Shown here one piece after another: positions 38,015 through 46,888 of a stretch of DNA of 64,000 bases. Source of the DNA: Macrococcus equipercicus (GTDB taxonomy: Bacteria; Bacillota; Bacilli; Staphylococcales; Staphylococcaceae); contig NZ_SCWC02000002.1 of assembly GCF_004359525.2 (NCBI RefSeq), positions 310,001 through 374,000 of the forward strand, written 5' to 3'. Each line of letters starts with the position of its first letter. Positions within the stretch are counted from its first letter, which is position 1. The position numbers and the translations under genes were made by a program. The notes under the pieces were generated by a model. The model was not told the DNA's origin, did no database searches, and worked only from the letters and a program-made list of their open reading frames with translations.

Positions 38015-39229
38015 GTGGCAGAAATCAGAGTTCCAGAATTAGCAGAATCAATTACGGAAGGTACAATCTCAACATGGTTCAAACAAGTGGGCGACCGCGT
38101 TGAAAAAGGTGAAAATATCGTTGAGCTTGAAACAGACAAAGTCAACGTTGAAGTGATTTCAGAAGAAGCAGGTGTCATCACTGAACTGAAAGCAGCAGAA
38201 GGCGATACCGTAGAAGTAGGTGCAGTCATCGCTGTCGTCGATGAAAGCGGTACGGGTGCAGCACCCGCTCCTCAGGCGGAGGCACCAGCGGCAGCTGACA
38301 CCGGAAAAACGCCGACTATTGAACAGGCAGTTGAAGAGACAAAAACTGAGCGGATCGTAGCGACCCCTTCAGCTCGTAAATTAGCACGCGAAAAAGGTAT
38401 CAGCTTAAGCGATATCAACGCTAAAGACCCGCGCGGCTTAATCCGCAGCCATGATGTTGAAAACAGCACGAAGCAGGAAGCGCCGAAAGCGGCTGCACCA
38501 GCTGCACCGAAAGAAAATCCTAATAAACCGGTCATCCGTGAGAAAATGTCACGCCGCCGTAAAACAATTGCTAATAAATTACTGGAAGTATCTCAAAATA
38601 CAGCAATGCTGACGACATTCAACGAAGTGGATATGACTAATGTCATGGAACTTCGTAAACGTAAAAAAGACAAGTTCCAGGAAGATCATAATGGAACACG
38701 CCTCGGCTTCATGTCATTCTTTACGAAAGCCGTCGTTGCTGCCCTTAAAAAATATCCTGCGGTTAACGCTGAGATTGACGGCGATGACTTAGTGCTGAAA
38801 CAGTTCTATGACATCGGAGTTGCCGTCTCCACTGAAGAAGGATTAGTCGTACCGGTTGTCCGTGACTGTGACAAGAAGAACTTTGCAGAAATCGAAGGCA
38901 GCATTTACGACCTTGCAGTTAAGGCACGTGACAAAAAGCTCGGACTTGATGATATGATGGGTGGTTCATTCACAATCACCAATGGCGGTGTGTTCGGTTC
39001 ATTGATGTCGACACCGATCATCAATGGTACTCAGGCTGCAATCCTCGGCATGCACTCAATTGTCACACGTCCCGTCGCTATCGACAAAGAGCGCATGGAA
39101 AACCGTCCGATGATGTATATCGCCTTAAGCTATGACCACAGAATCATTGACGGCAAAGAAGCAGTAGGATTCCTGAAAACAGTGAAAGAACTGATTGAAA
39201 ATCCTGAAGATTTACTGCTTGAAAGCTAA
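38015..39229 (+). CDS. odhB: Dihydrolipoyllysine succinyltransferase E2 of the 2-oxoglutarate dehydrogenase complex
   Basis: 404-residue core of the complex. The lipoyl domain carries the modified K42 in [11 protein letters not shown]. An Ala/Pro linker leads to the peripheral subunit-binding domain ([14 protein letters not shown], about 118-155), a second Ala/Pro linker, and the catalytic domain with [13 protein letters not shown] and the active-site SYDHRIIDG. The start is GTG behind AGGGGG. The lipoate is a cofactor made elsewhere. Confidence 0.97.
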   Translation: MAEIRVPELAESITEGTISTWFKQVGDRVEKGENIVELETDKVNVEVISEEAGVITELKAAEGDTVEVGAVIAVVDESGTGAAPAPQAEAPAAADTGKTPTIEQAVEETKTERIVATPSARKLAREKGISLSDINAKDPRGLIRSHDVENSTKQEAPKAAAPAAPKENPNKPVIREKMSRRRKTIANKLLEVSQNTAMLTTFNEVDMTNVMELRKRKKDKFQEDHNGTRLGFMSFFTKAVVAALKKYPAVNAEIDGDDLVLKQFYDIGVAVSTEEGLVVPVVRDCDKKNFAEIEGSIYDLAVKARDKKLGLDDMMGGSFTITNGGVFGSLMSTPIINGTQAAILGMHSIVTRPVAIDKERMENRPMMYIALSYDHRIIDGKEAVGFLKTVKELIENPEDLLLES

Positions 39230-39241
39230 GCTATGATAATG

Positions 39242-39277
39242 AAGACGCCCCGGCTGCCATGACAGCCGGGGCGTCTT
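39242..39277 (+). terminator. Long GC-rich hairpin after odhB
   Basis: 15-base arms (39242-39256 and 39263-39277; core GACGCCCCGGCTG) with a six-base loop. There is no T tract after it, so it may act as an mRNA 3' stabiliser as well as a terminator. Confidence 0.7.
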
Positions 39278-39319
39278 GCGGTTTGACAGCGAAAGATTGA
39301 CGAGACGACTGAACACCGC

Positions 39320-39348
39320 TTGTATTCATCGGGCTAAAACTTTAGAAT
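39320..39348 (+). promoter_or_regulatory. Promoter of the VOC-family gene
   Basis: TTGTAT (39320-39325) and TAGAAT (39343-39348) with a 17-base spacer. Confidence 0.6.
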
Positions 39349-39387
39349 AATAGAGTAAGAGTTCATCTTGTTTAAGGAGAGTAATTT

Positions 39388-40251
39388 ATGAATTTATCTG
39401 GTATTCATCATGTGACTGTTGAAACGGCTGATATAGAGCGCTGTCATGATTTTTATCATGGGATACTCGGCATGACGCTTGTGAAGAAGCCAATCAATTT
39501 TAACAATACAACGTCTCACCGCCTTTCCTTCGGTGACGCCAAAGGGAGTCCGGGTACACTGCTGAATTTTATCAGTGCTGAGGAACAGGACTACAGAGAG
39601 GGGACGAACGGTATTTATGCCTATTCGTTAAGAGTGCCGACGGACAGAAGCCTGTATTACTTCAAACTGCGCTTTGATGAGCACAGCATCAAGTATGACG
39701 GTGTGATCCAGTTGAACGGTCGACACGCGCTGCCGTTCTACGACATGGATGACCGCCTCGTCTATTTAGTGTCCGACGAGAACAACATAGGCATTCCATA
39801 TGGGACGCCTCATATTGATTCACCGGTCGATTCCATCCATCAGATAGTCGGACTCGGTCCCGTGCTGCTGAGAGTCGAGCATACACTGCCGACTGCGTCA
39901 GTGTTAAAGCAGCTGCTCGGCATGGACCGCACGACTGAGTATAAGCATCAATCATCAGCACAGCTTGTCCAGGCGTTCAGCATGGCTGAAGGAGGCAACG
40001 GCGGTGAAGTACATATATTACAGTCGTCAGGTTTAACAGGACAGAGCGGGGTGCATCATGCAGCATTCAGAGCGGCAGACGAAGACACTCTGAAGCAAGT
40101 ATTAACCGTACTCGAGTCGGCAAATGTGCCGAATTCAGGCATCGTGGACGACAATTATTTTAAATCTCTTTATTTCAATGACTTAAGTGGTATATTATTT
40201 GGTATAGCAACAGATTCGCCTGGAATCGACGGACATGCAGAATCACTGTAA
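39388..40251 (+). CDS. Two-domain VOC (glyoxalase/ring-cleavage dioxygenase-like) protein
   Basis: 287 residues made of two glyoxalase-like halves, resembling the MhqA/MhqE/MhqO quinone-responsive dioxygenase group. The N-terminal half starts LSGIHHVTVETADIERCHDF and the C-terminal half has SGVHHAAFRA. The family normally ends in GxLFEIATDxPGF, whose Glu binds the metal. Here it reads GILFGIATDSPG, Gly in place of Glu (codon GGT), so metal binding in that half may be altered or lost. Function is unclear. AAGGAGAG precedes ATG 39388. Confidence 0.8.
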   Translation: MNLSGIHHVTVETADIERCHDFYHGILGMTLVKKPINFNNTTSHRLSFGDAKGSPGTLLNFISAEEQDYREGTNGIYAYSLRVPTDRSLYYFKLRFDEHSIKYDGVIQLNGRHALPFYDMDDRLVYLVSDENNIGIPYGTPHIDSPVDSIHQIVGLGPVLLRVEHTLPTASVLKQLLGMDRTTEYKHQSSAQLVQAFSMAEGGNGGEVHILQSSGLTGQSGVHHAAFRAADEDTLKQVLTVLESANVPNSGIVDDNYFKSLYFNDLSGILFGIATDSPGIDGHAESL

Positions 40252-40304
40252 GTGTGCCGTATTACTTGATGATGAGCGGGCAGCAAATGAGAAGGAGGTA
40301 TAAC

Positions 40305-40508
40305 ATGTTACACGAGGAATGGCTGACTAAAGAGCCGATCAAACAAGTGACAGTCGTCCAGACAAACGCCAAGAAATACAAAGTGAGCGATATGCTGACG
40401 ATCGGTCAGACCTATGATGTTGTCAATGAAACGGAAGAATATTATCATATAAGAGATAACAGCGGCAAAGTCGGCGGCTATTATAAAGAATATTTTGAAG
40501 AAATATAA
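40305..40508 (+). CDS. DUF6501-type small protein
   Basis: 67 residues, soluble and beta-rich, with HEEWLTKEPIKQVTVVQTNA and a Tyr-rich C terminus (GGYYKEYFEEI). AAGGAGG lies six bases before ATG 40305, which fixes the start well downstream of the first in-frame ATG at 40254. Small proteins of this family sit here in staphylococci. Function is unknown. A short hairpin separates it from the following ATPase gene. Confidence 0.8.
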   Translation: MLHEEWLTKEPIKQVTVVQTNAKKYKVSDMLTIGQTYDVVNETEEYYHIRDNSGKVGGYYKEYFEEI

Positions 40509-40525
40509 GGGCGGAAGCCCTTTTT
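40507..40525 (+). terminator. Short hairpin between the DUF6501 and MoxR genes
   Basis: AAGGGC and GCCCTT flank a GGAA tetraloop (GNRA type) and are followed by three extra T residues. It is weak and may only attenuate. Confidence 0.6.
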
Positions 40526-40544
40526 ATTATTGAAGGAGAAGGCA

Positions 40545-41327
40545 ATGAACTTATATCAGAATGATGATACAACGATTTTAGACGATGCGGTGAATATGCT
40601 GCAGCTGCAGAAGAACATCCTCTTAAAAGGACCGACGGGTTCCGGCAAGACGAAACTCGCGGAAACACTGCGGCTCAAGCTGGGCCGTGAGATGAACAGC
40701 ATCAACTGTTCTGTGGATCTTGACGCTGAGAGCCTGCTCGGGTTTAAGACGATTGAAGTGATAGACGGAGAAACGCAGATTACTTTTGTCGAAGGCCCCG
40801 TCATTCAGGCGATGAAAGAAGGACATCTGCTGTATATTGATGAGATTAATATGGCGAAACCTGAGACGCTGCCGATATTGAACGGTGTGCTCGATTTCAG
40901 AAGAACCCTCACCAATCCATTCACCGGAGAAGTGGTAACCGCACATGATGACTTCGCTGTCATTGCAGCGATCAATGTCGGCTATGTCGGTACATTACCG
41001 ATGAATGAAGCGCTGAAAAACAGATTCGTTGTCATTGATATGAACTACATTTCAGGTGATATACTGAAGCAGGTCATCCAGGAGCAGACGAAGCTTGCGG
41101 ATATCACACTTATCGACCAGCTGATTCAGTTCAATCAAGATTTAGTGGTGATGGCAGAGCAGGGGCAGATCAGTGAAGAAGCAAGCTCCATCCGGGCGCT
41201 GCTTGACCTGTGTGACCTGACGACCATCATGCCGGTTGAACGTGCCATCAAGCGTGCCATCGTTGACAAGCTGGAGGATGAACGGGAACAGCAGGCCATT
41301 ATGAATGCGATGGAACTGACGTTTTAA
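40545..41327 (+). CDS. MoxR-type AAA+ ATPase
   Basis: 260-residue AAA+ protein with Walker [14 protein letters not shown], Walker [11 protein letters not shown], sensor-1 AAINVG and the arginine-finger region [10 protein letters not shown]. MoxR-type ATPases work with VWA-domain partners as metal-cofactor insertases or chaperones, as in NorQ/NorD and CobS/CobT. ATG 40545 follows AAGGAG. The VWA partner starts on the last base of its stop codon. The client protein is unknown. Confidence 0.88.
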   Translation: MNLYQNDDTTILDDAVNMLQLQKNILLKGPTGSGKTKLAETLRLKLGREMNSINCSVDLDAESLLGFKTIEVIDGETQITFVEGPVIQAMKEGHLLYIDEINMAKPETLPILNGVLDFRRTLTNPFTGEVVTAHDDFAVIAAINVGYVGTLPMNEALKNRFVVIDMNYISGDILKQVIQEQTKLADITLIDQLIQFNQDLVVMAEQGQISEEASSIRALLDLCDLTTIMPVERAIKRAIVDKLEDEREQQAIMNAMELTF

Positions 41328-43159
41328 TGGCAGACAAGTTCATACTATTCAACGATGAAAAAATCGACCCGACCCAGCTGATGATGCTGACCGATCTTGC
41401 CCAGCTCATCATGGAAGATAATGAAGTGAAAGTAGGCTATCAGAAGTTCGGTTACTTTGACCCGCTTGAGAAAGAGCTGAATGTGAGCTTTAAATGGCGT
41501 CATCGCGGGTCAGAGCTGTATGCCTTGAAGAGTGACTGCCTGCTGTATGGTCTGGGATACTCCATGCAGGACCAGGACGCCATCCATGACATGCTGGAGA
41601 CAGAAGTGCGTCACCGGAAGTTTTTCATGCAGCTATTTGTCATGCTGGAAGAGCAGCGGCTGACGCGTCTTATCGTCAGAGTGAGACCCGCTGCCCGTAA
41701 GTTCTTCAAGACGCGGCGGACATTGAAACGTCAGGATAATGCCAGTCAGCTGACTGTGTACCGGACGAAGAAGATGCCGACGGACCTGCTGTTCCTTCAG
41801 CTGGAAGAAGCGCTGCTGACCGATAATGTTCTTGATCTTGAGACATCTTATAGCGGCATAGTCGATGCCAGACTGCGCGAGCTGCTGAGCCGGGCATTTG
41901 ATACTTTGACGACAGCAGATAGCGCGGACATTGCCATCGGAATGATGTATGTCATTGATGACCTGCTGACACGTGATATGCTGAATGACTATTATTATTT
42001 ACCGGTCAAACTGCTGGAAGATATTAAGCGGTTCAAAGAGATCAAAGCCGTCGAACTAGATGAGAGCGCCGGAGAATCAGGGCACGTTGAAACAGAAGAA
42101 GTACTGGCGAATAGTCAGTCCTCAGACAGTGAGTCCGGCAGCTATATGCAGACGGAAATTGCAGAGGGCAGGAACAGCCGCATTGAAGCGGCAGGCGGCA
42201 GAGCAGGCAGTGATTCAGACGAAGTGACTGAAATCATGGCAGGCCGAGGGAAAAGCACGGCTCAAAAAGACGGGGATGGTGTCGATATCTCTGAGGAAGT
42301 CGGCGAGGAGAACAGCAATGTTATCATTGAATGGCGGACGCCGGTCATCACGCCTGACACGCAGGTGAACTATTCACTGCTTCAAAAGGAAGTGCTGCCG
42401 GAAGTACGCAAGCTTACTTCAATCATTCAGAAGACGATTGCACACCGCAGTGAGAACACACGGACCCGTCTTGCGAAAGGGCTGCTCGACAAAAAGCTGA
42501 CGAACTGGTTCCTTGACGAGCAGAAACGGTTATTCTATAAGAAGGATCAGCAGTCGAAAGAGCTGGATGCGACGTTCACACTGCTCGTCGATGCGTCCTA
42601 TAGTATGGAGGATAAGATTGAAGAGACAAAAAAAGGAATCGTCCTCTTCCACGAGACATTGAAGAAGCTGCTGATCCGCCACGAAGTGATGGCGTTCAAC
42701 GAAGATACATTCAGCTCAGACCAGCATGCCCAGCGGAATATATTCGATTATCTGGTCAACTACCAGGAATCATTGTCACCGGCGGGCGGCACCGGAATTG
42801 CCTCGATTAAAGCCCAGGATGATAACCGGGATGGCTTGGCGATACGCGTTGCAGGTGAGATGATCAGACGGCGCAGTGAACAGCAGAAGTTCCTCATTGT
42901 CTTTTCAGACGGCGAACCGTCTGCGTTCAGCTATGAATCAAACGGTATCATCGATACGCATGAAGCAGTGATGAACCTGCGGCGTCAAGGCGTATTTGTC
43001 ATCAATATATTTTTGAGCCAGTCACCGATAGACCCGCAGACTGAAGCGACAATCAAAAATATTTATAATGATTACTGTGTCTTTGTAGAAGGCGTCGAGA
43101 AGCTGCCGTTCATCATATCGCCCCTGCTAAAAAAATTACTGCTGCAGTCATTGCGGTGA
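41327..43159 (+). CDS. VWA-domain protein (CobT/NorD-like), partner of the MoxR ATPase
   Basis: 610 residues. An N-terminal helical region (about 1-230) is followed by an acidic, Ser/Glu-rich, probably disordered stretch (about 245-330). The C-terminal von Willebrand A domain has the MIDAS motif D-A-S-Y-S in LLVDASYSMED, the Thr in GGTGIAS and FSDGEPSAF. Co-translation with the ATPase (TAATG overlap) predicts a complex. No cobaltochelatase or nitric oxide reductase gene is near, so CobT or NorD function should not be assumed. Confidence 0.85.
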   Translation: MADKFILFNDEKIDPTQLMMLTDLAQLIMEDNEVKVGYQKFGYFDPLEKELNVSFKWRHRGSELYALKSDCLLYGLGYSMQDQDAIHDMLETEVRHRKFFMQLFVMLEEQRLTRLIVRVRPAARKFFKTRRTLKRQDNASQLTVYRTKKMPTDLLFLQLEEALLTDNVLDLETSYSGIVDARLRELLSRAFDTLTTADSADIAIGMMYVIDDLLTRDMLNDYYYLPVKLLEDIKRFKEIKAVELDESAGESGHVETEEVLANSQSSDSESGSYMQTEIAEGRNSRIEAAGGRAGSDSDEVTEIMAGRGKSTAQKDGDGVDISEEVGEENSNVIIEWRTPVITPDTQVNYSLLQKEVLPEVRKLTSIIQKTIAHRSENTRTRLAKGLLDKKLTNWFLDEQKRLFYKKDQQSKELDATFTLLVDASYSMEDKIEETKKGIVLFHETLKKLLIRHEVMAFNEDTFSSDQHAQRNIFDYLVNYQESLSPAGGTGIASIKAQDDNRDGLAIRVAGEMIRRRSEQQKFLIVFSDGEPSAFSYESNGIIDTHEAVMNLRRQGVFVINIFLSQSPIDPQTEATIKNIYNDYCVFVEGVEKLPFIISPLLKKLLLQSLR

Positions 43160-43163
43160 TAAA

Positions 43164-43190
43164 GAATGTTTAAATAAAATTTAAATATTC
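43164..43190. promoter_or_regulatory. 27-base near-perfect palindrome upstream of brnQ
   Basis: GAATGTTTAAAT (43164-43175) and ATTTAAATATTC (43179-43190) pair with one mismatch (wobble in RNA) around AAA. It lies just upstream of the -35 and overlaps a CodY-like sequence. It may be an operator or the end signal of the VWA gene. Confidence 0.4.
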
Positions 43191-43198
43191 AGAATTCT
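43184..43198. promoter_or_regulatory. CodY-box-like sequence upstream of brnQ
   Basis: AATATTCAGAATTCT matches the CodY consensus AATTTTCWGAAAATT at 11 of 15 positions and abuts the -35. Branched-chain amino-acid transporters are typical CodY targets in Gram-positives. Confidence 0.4.
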
Positions 43199-43199
43199 G

Positions 43200-43228
43200 T
43201 GGACTTCAGCCCTTTAAAGTGATATAAT
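43200..43228 (+). promoter_or_regulatory. Promoter of brnQ
   Basis: TGGACT (43200-43205) and a perfect TATAAT (43223-43228) with a 17-base spacer. Confidence 0.65.
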
Positions 43229-43258
43229 TTTTTTGACTTTATTTTTAGGAGGAATGTT

Positions 43259-44590
43259 ATGAAAAAAAGTACATGGGTAGTGGGGTTTATGTTATTTGCC
43301 ATTTTCTTCGGCGCAGGTAACTTAATCTTCCCGCCGAAATTAGGTCATACTAGCGGCGCGTATTTCTGGCCGGCAATTTTAGGTTTTATTGTGACAGGGG
43401 TAGGGCTGCCGCTGTTAGGCATCATTGTAGGATCGCTTGACGAAGGGGGCTATAAAGAAGCACTCAGAAAAATCAATCCGGTATTCGGAACTATCTTTCT
43501 AGTGGCAATCTATTTGACGATCGGACCGCTGTTTGCGATTCCTCGTACAGGAGCAACTTCTTATGAGATGGCTGTCGTTCCGTTTCTCGGTTCACCTTCT
43601 GTCTTATCACTATTCATCTTTACATTGATTTATTTCGCTGTTTCTTTATGGCTGGCAATCAATCCATCAAAAATGGTTGATAGAGTAGGTTCATTTTTGA
43701 CACCTGTCTTACTAGTATCGATTGTCTTACTTGTGATTAGAGGAATTTATATTTTATTCAACAAGCCAGCGACACCTACTGATACAACAGTTTATTCTTC
43801 AGGAGTCGGCAGCTTCTTCAAAGGATTCACTGAAGGGTATTTAACAATGGATGCGATTGCAGCCATCGCTTTCTCAGTGATCGTACTGAATGCCATCAAA
43901 GCTAAAGGCATCACGAAAGAAACCGGTTTGTTCAAGCAGACGGTGCTGGCAGGCGTTATCGCAGCAGCAGCACTCGGCTTCATCTATTTGACACTCGGCT
44001 GGATCGGTAACCACTACAGCTTGTCTGCAGCGACAGCAGCTAGCATTGAAAAGAACCATCTTGACATGGGAACGTATATTTTAACGCATGTAGCTAACGA
44101 AACGTTCGGCGGATTCGGTAAGCTGCTGATCGGCGTCATTGTCACACTTGCATGTCTGACGACTTCTGTCGGACTGATTGTAGCGGTGAGTGAATATTTC
44201 TATGAGATTTTCCCTAAAATCTCTTATAAAGTATATGTTATCGTCTTTACATTGTTCAGCTTCCTGCTGGCTAACCAAGGTTTATCAGCAGTGATCTCTA
44301 AATCTGTACCGGTATTGCTCGTGCTTTATCCGATTGCTATGACGTTAGTTCTCGTCATGCTTCTTGCAAAGTTTATCCCGACACCGCCGCTCGCACAGCA
44401 GCTGGCATTAGGACTCGTCACAATCGTGTCTATACTGTCTGTCATGCACGCATATGGCATGCTGCACTTATCATTCATGGACAGCCTGCCATTAAAAGGC
44501 CAGTCACTGGAATGGCTGCTGTTTGCAATTATTGGATACATCGTCGGCTATCTATTAGGCGCACGTCAGGAAAAAATTCAGTACACATAA
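43259..44590 (+). CDS. brnQ: Branched-chain amino-acid carrier BrnQ (LIVCS family)
   Basis: 443-residue cation-coupled importer of Leu, Ile and Val with about 12 membrane segments. The N-terminal FFGAGNLIFPPKLG motif is diagnostic of the family. AGGAGG lies upstream of ATG 43259; another ATG five bases earlier is out of frame. Its codon use contains more A/T-ending codons than the neighbours, common for membrane proteins. A convergent terminator separates it from telA. Confidence 0.96.
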   Translation: MKKSTWVVGFMLFAIFFGAGNLIFPPKLGHTSGAYFWPAILGFIVTGVGLPLLGIIVGSLDEGGYKEALRKINPVFGTIFLVAIYLTIGPLFAIPRTGATSYEMAVVPFLGSPSVLSLFIFTLIYFAVSLWLAINPSKMVDRVGSFLTPVLLVSIVLLVIRGIYILFNKPATPTDTTVYSSGVGSFFKGFTEGYLTMDAIAAIAFSVIVLNAIKAKGITKETGLFKQTVLAGVIAAAALGFIYLTLGWIGNHYSLSAATAASIEKNHLDMGTYILTHVANETFGGFGKLLIGVIVTLACLTTSVGLIVAVSEYFYEIFPKISYKVYVIVFTLFSFLLANQGLSAVISKSVPVLLVLYPIAMTLVLVMLLAKFIPTPPLAQQLALGLVTIVSILSVMHAYGMLHLSFMDSLPLKGQSLEWLLFAIIGYIVGYLLGARQEKIQYT

Positions 44591-44596
44591 TAAAAA

Positions 44597-44628
44597 CCAA
44601 TCGAACTAATAGTTCGATTGGCTTTTTT
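44597..44628. terminator. Bidirectional terminator between brnQ and telA
   Basis: CCAATCGAACT (44597-44607) pairs with AGTTCGATTGG (44611-44621) around a three-base loop; a T6 run follows rightward and an A5 run precedes it. The telA stop codon (44606-44608) is inside the hairpin. Confidence 0.92.
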
Positions 44629-45769
44629 CGTTGCGCAGCTGCAGCAGCTGGTTTTTAAGGTCATTTTCCATCTTGGAAAGCTCTGCTTCAGCGGCACGGC
44701 GTCTTGTTGCGCCTTCCTGCTGAATCGATAATGTCTCACGGATTGTTTCCACGATATTGCTCTGCGTGGTCTTCAATGTTTCAATTTCTACGATGCCGCG
44801 CTCATTTTCCTGTGCAGTCAGAATCGTATTCGTTTTGAGCATTTCAGAGTTTTTCAGGAGCAGTTCATTCGTGGTGTTAGTGACCTGCTGCTGTGCTTTT
44901 GAAGCTTTCTGCTGATGTAACAATGACAGCGCGATGGCCATCTGGTTTTTCCAGAGTGGGATGCTCGTCAGAATAGAGCTCTGAATCTTCTCAGCAAGCG
45001 TCTGGTTGACGTCCTGAATCATCCGGATCTGCGGCGCTGACTGCAGAGTGATCTGCCTTGACAGCTTCAAGTCATAGACCCGTTTGTCGAGCCGGTTGAT
45101 ATAGTGGCGCATATCGTTGACTTCCTGGACCATCAGCTGGTCATTTGATGCTGCTGCTTTCTGCTGCAGCAGTGGCAGGTCGGCATTTAGTTCATCGCGC
45201 TTTTCTTCTGCGGCCAGAATAAACATATCCAGCGCTTCAAAGTAAGCACGGTTTTCCTCGTACAGCCGGTCCAGTAAAGCGACGTCTTTCATCAGCACAT
45301 CTTTTGAGTGGGACAGTTCAACCGAAATACGGTCGATTTGTCCGGACACGGATTGATATCTTGACAGCAGTTCGTTAATGCTTGAAGACACTTTCTTGAA
45401 CAGGCGCTTGAATCTTGATTTTTCCTGCTCATTTAATTCATCAGGATCAATTTCCTTCAGCTTTTTCATCAGATTGTCCAGGTTATCACCGATCGGACCG
45501 ATGTCCTTACGCTGTACTTCATCCAGTATTTGATGTGAAAACTGGGACAGCTTCATCTGGGCATTCGCACCATACATTAATAAGTTCTCATTGTCGAGCG
45601 GCTTAATCTGCGCTTTAATTTTGTTGATCTTTTCCCGTTTCTCAGGAGACAGTTGTGCCGGCTGTGCGGTTATGTCCTGTCTGACGACCGGAATGGGCTG
45701 TATTTCAGGCTGCAGGTCAGCAGCAAACGGGTTTGCGGTCAAATCGTCTAGTAGCTCATCTTTTGGCAT
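44606..45769 (-). CDS. telA: TelA-family protein (toxic-anion resistance family)
   Basis: 387-residue soluble, largely helical and coiled-coil protein of the TelA/YaaN family. The core has the LWKNQMAIALSLLHQQKASKA and LLLKNSEMLKTNT segments. The name comes from tellurite resistance, but in Staphylococcus and Listeria members are linked to envelope stress and nisin or bacitracin tolerance. It starts on the last base of the xpaC stop codon, the standard xpaC-telA pair. Its last six residues, KSQSNY, are encoded by the terminator stem. Confidence 0.93.
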   Translation of the reverse strand: MPKDELLDDLTANPFAADLQPEIQPIPVVRQDITAQPAQLSPEKREKINKIKAQIKPLDNENLLMYGANAQMKLSQFSHQILDEVQRKDIGPIGDNLDNLMKKLKEIDPDELNEQEKSRFKRLFKKVSSSINELLSRYQSVSGQIDRISVELSHSKDVLMKDVALLDRLYEENRAYFEALDMFILAAEEKRDELNADLPLLQQKAAASNDQLMVQEVNDMRHYINRLDKRVYDLKLSRQITLQSAPQIRMIQDVNQTLAEKIQSSILTSIPLWKNQMAIALSLLHQQKASKAQQQVTNTTNELLLKNSEMLKTNTILTAQENERGIVEIETLKTTQSNIVETIRETLSIQQEGATRRRAAEAELSKMENDLKNQLLQLRNEKSQSNY

Positions 45770-46452
45770 TAACGTTCAATCCTTTCTTTCTGTTGTGATT
45801 TTAATACAGGGACTTCGACCTGCTCTGTATGGTCGAGCGCTGGCAGCTGATTGATTTTAGCGAGGTCCACTTCAACAGACATCTGCTGATAATCCTCAGC
45901 GTTTAATGCCCTCAAATCTGCGTGCAGCGTACGCTTTAATTCTTCAAGTGTGATCTTTGCTGCATTCAATTGATTGATCTCCTCATGATTTTTATGCGGC
46001 ATACGGACAAGATAGACATACTGGTTGATCAAGTTCACCGTGTTATCAAGATGGGAGAAAAAGAAGCTGTCGACTTTGAAAAACTTTTTCGGGTTTTTCT
46101 GGACAGTCTTATAGATGGCACGGGCAATACGGTTGATTTCATTAATATTTTTAAAGTCGCTGTAACTGCGGATTTTTGTGTACTGGCTGAGGAGCACTTT
46201 GATTTTAGGTTTCGCCTCATTCAAATGCTTTCTCACATATTTATATTCTCGTCTCGATAAACCCACTTCATTCAAATACTGATTGGAAGTGGTCAGTTGA
46301 ATCGGAATATAGGCACCGAAATAGCTGCCGATCATAAGCAGCCAGTCCAGCCACTGGTCAACGACAAAAAAATTGATGCTGATGAATCCGACGATTAAAG
46401 CGACGGGTACAGCAAATATGGCGCCGATAAAATGCGAGACACTATACTTCAT
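45769..46452 (-). CDS. xpaC: XpaC-like membrane protein
   Basis: 227 residues: two N-terminal hydrophobic segments (about 6-29 and 33-52) followed by a cytosolic helical domain with REYKYVRKHLNEAKPKI and FFKVDSFFFSHLDNTVNLI. The family is named after a 5-bromo-4-chloroindolyl phosphate hydrolysis phenotype, but it is not an evident phosphatase. Co-translation with telA suggests a joint envelope function. AAAAGG lies before the ATG at 46452. Confidence 0.9.
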   Translation of the reverse strand: MKYSVSHFIGAIFAVPVALIVGFISINFFVVDQWLDWLLMIGSYFGAYIPIQLTTSNQYLNEVGLSRREYKYVRKHLNEAKPKIKVLLSQYTKIRSYSDFKNINEINRIARAIYKTVQKNPKKFFKVDSFFFSHLDNTVNLINQYVYLVRMPHKNHEEINQLNAAKITLEELKRTLHADLRALNAEDYQQMSVEVDLAKINQLPALDHTEQVEVPVLKSQQKERIER

Positions 46453-46486
46453 ACGTCATCATTTCCTTTTTATAATAAAACTGAGG

Positions 46487-46753
46487 TTAAATCTGCTTAA
46501 AACTATCATATTCACGGTAAGGAATCTCAAATATTTCATAAGATCTGACTCTTGAAAATGATGCCGGTCCAGTGATGACTTTCGCAGCGAAAGCTTTCAC
46601 CTCATCAGATTTCCCTGAAACAAATACTTCGACAAAATCTTCTACATTCTGTACAGTTCCAGTAATATCATATTTCGCAGCAAGCTTGGCAGTCGCATTG
46701 CGAAAACCGACACCCTGCACACGTCCATAAACTTTAATATGCTCTGTTATCAT
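46487..46753 (-). CDS. acyP: Acylphosphatase
   Basis: 88-residue ferredoxin-like enzyme hydrolysing acyl phosphates. The signature KVYGRVQGVGFRNAT contains the catalytic Arg and phosphate loop, and the catalytic Asn lies in ITGTVQNVEDF. ATG 46753 with GAGGTG upstream is preferred over a GTG nine bases further. It precedes xpaC on the minus strand with a 34-base gap that holds its own TATAAT-like sequence. Confidence 0.95.
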   Translation of the reverse strand: MITEHIKVYGRVQGVGFRNATAKLAAKYDITGTVQNVEDFVEVFVSGKSDEVKAFAAKVITGPASFSRVRSYEIFEIPYREYDSFKQI

Positions 46754-46829
46754 GCGTTTCACCTCTCACAAATAATTATATGGATTTTCGCCTGAAATTC
46801 CTAATAAATTGCATTATCAGGTGAATTAC

Positions 46830-46858
46830 TTGAAATCTGATTTTTTTGCTTACATAAT
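46830..46858 (+). promoter_or_regulatory. Promoter of the DUF1033 gene
   Basis: TTGAAA (46830-46835) and CATAAT (46853-46858) with a 17-base spacer, divergent from acyP. Confidence 0.55.
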
Positions 46859-46888
46859 ATAGACTGGATTGGAAAGAAGGGAAGTTAC

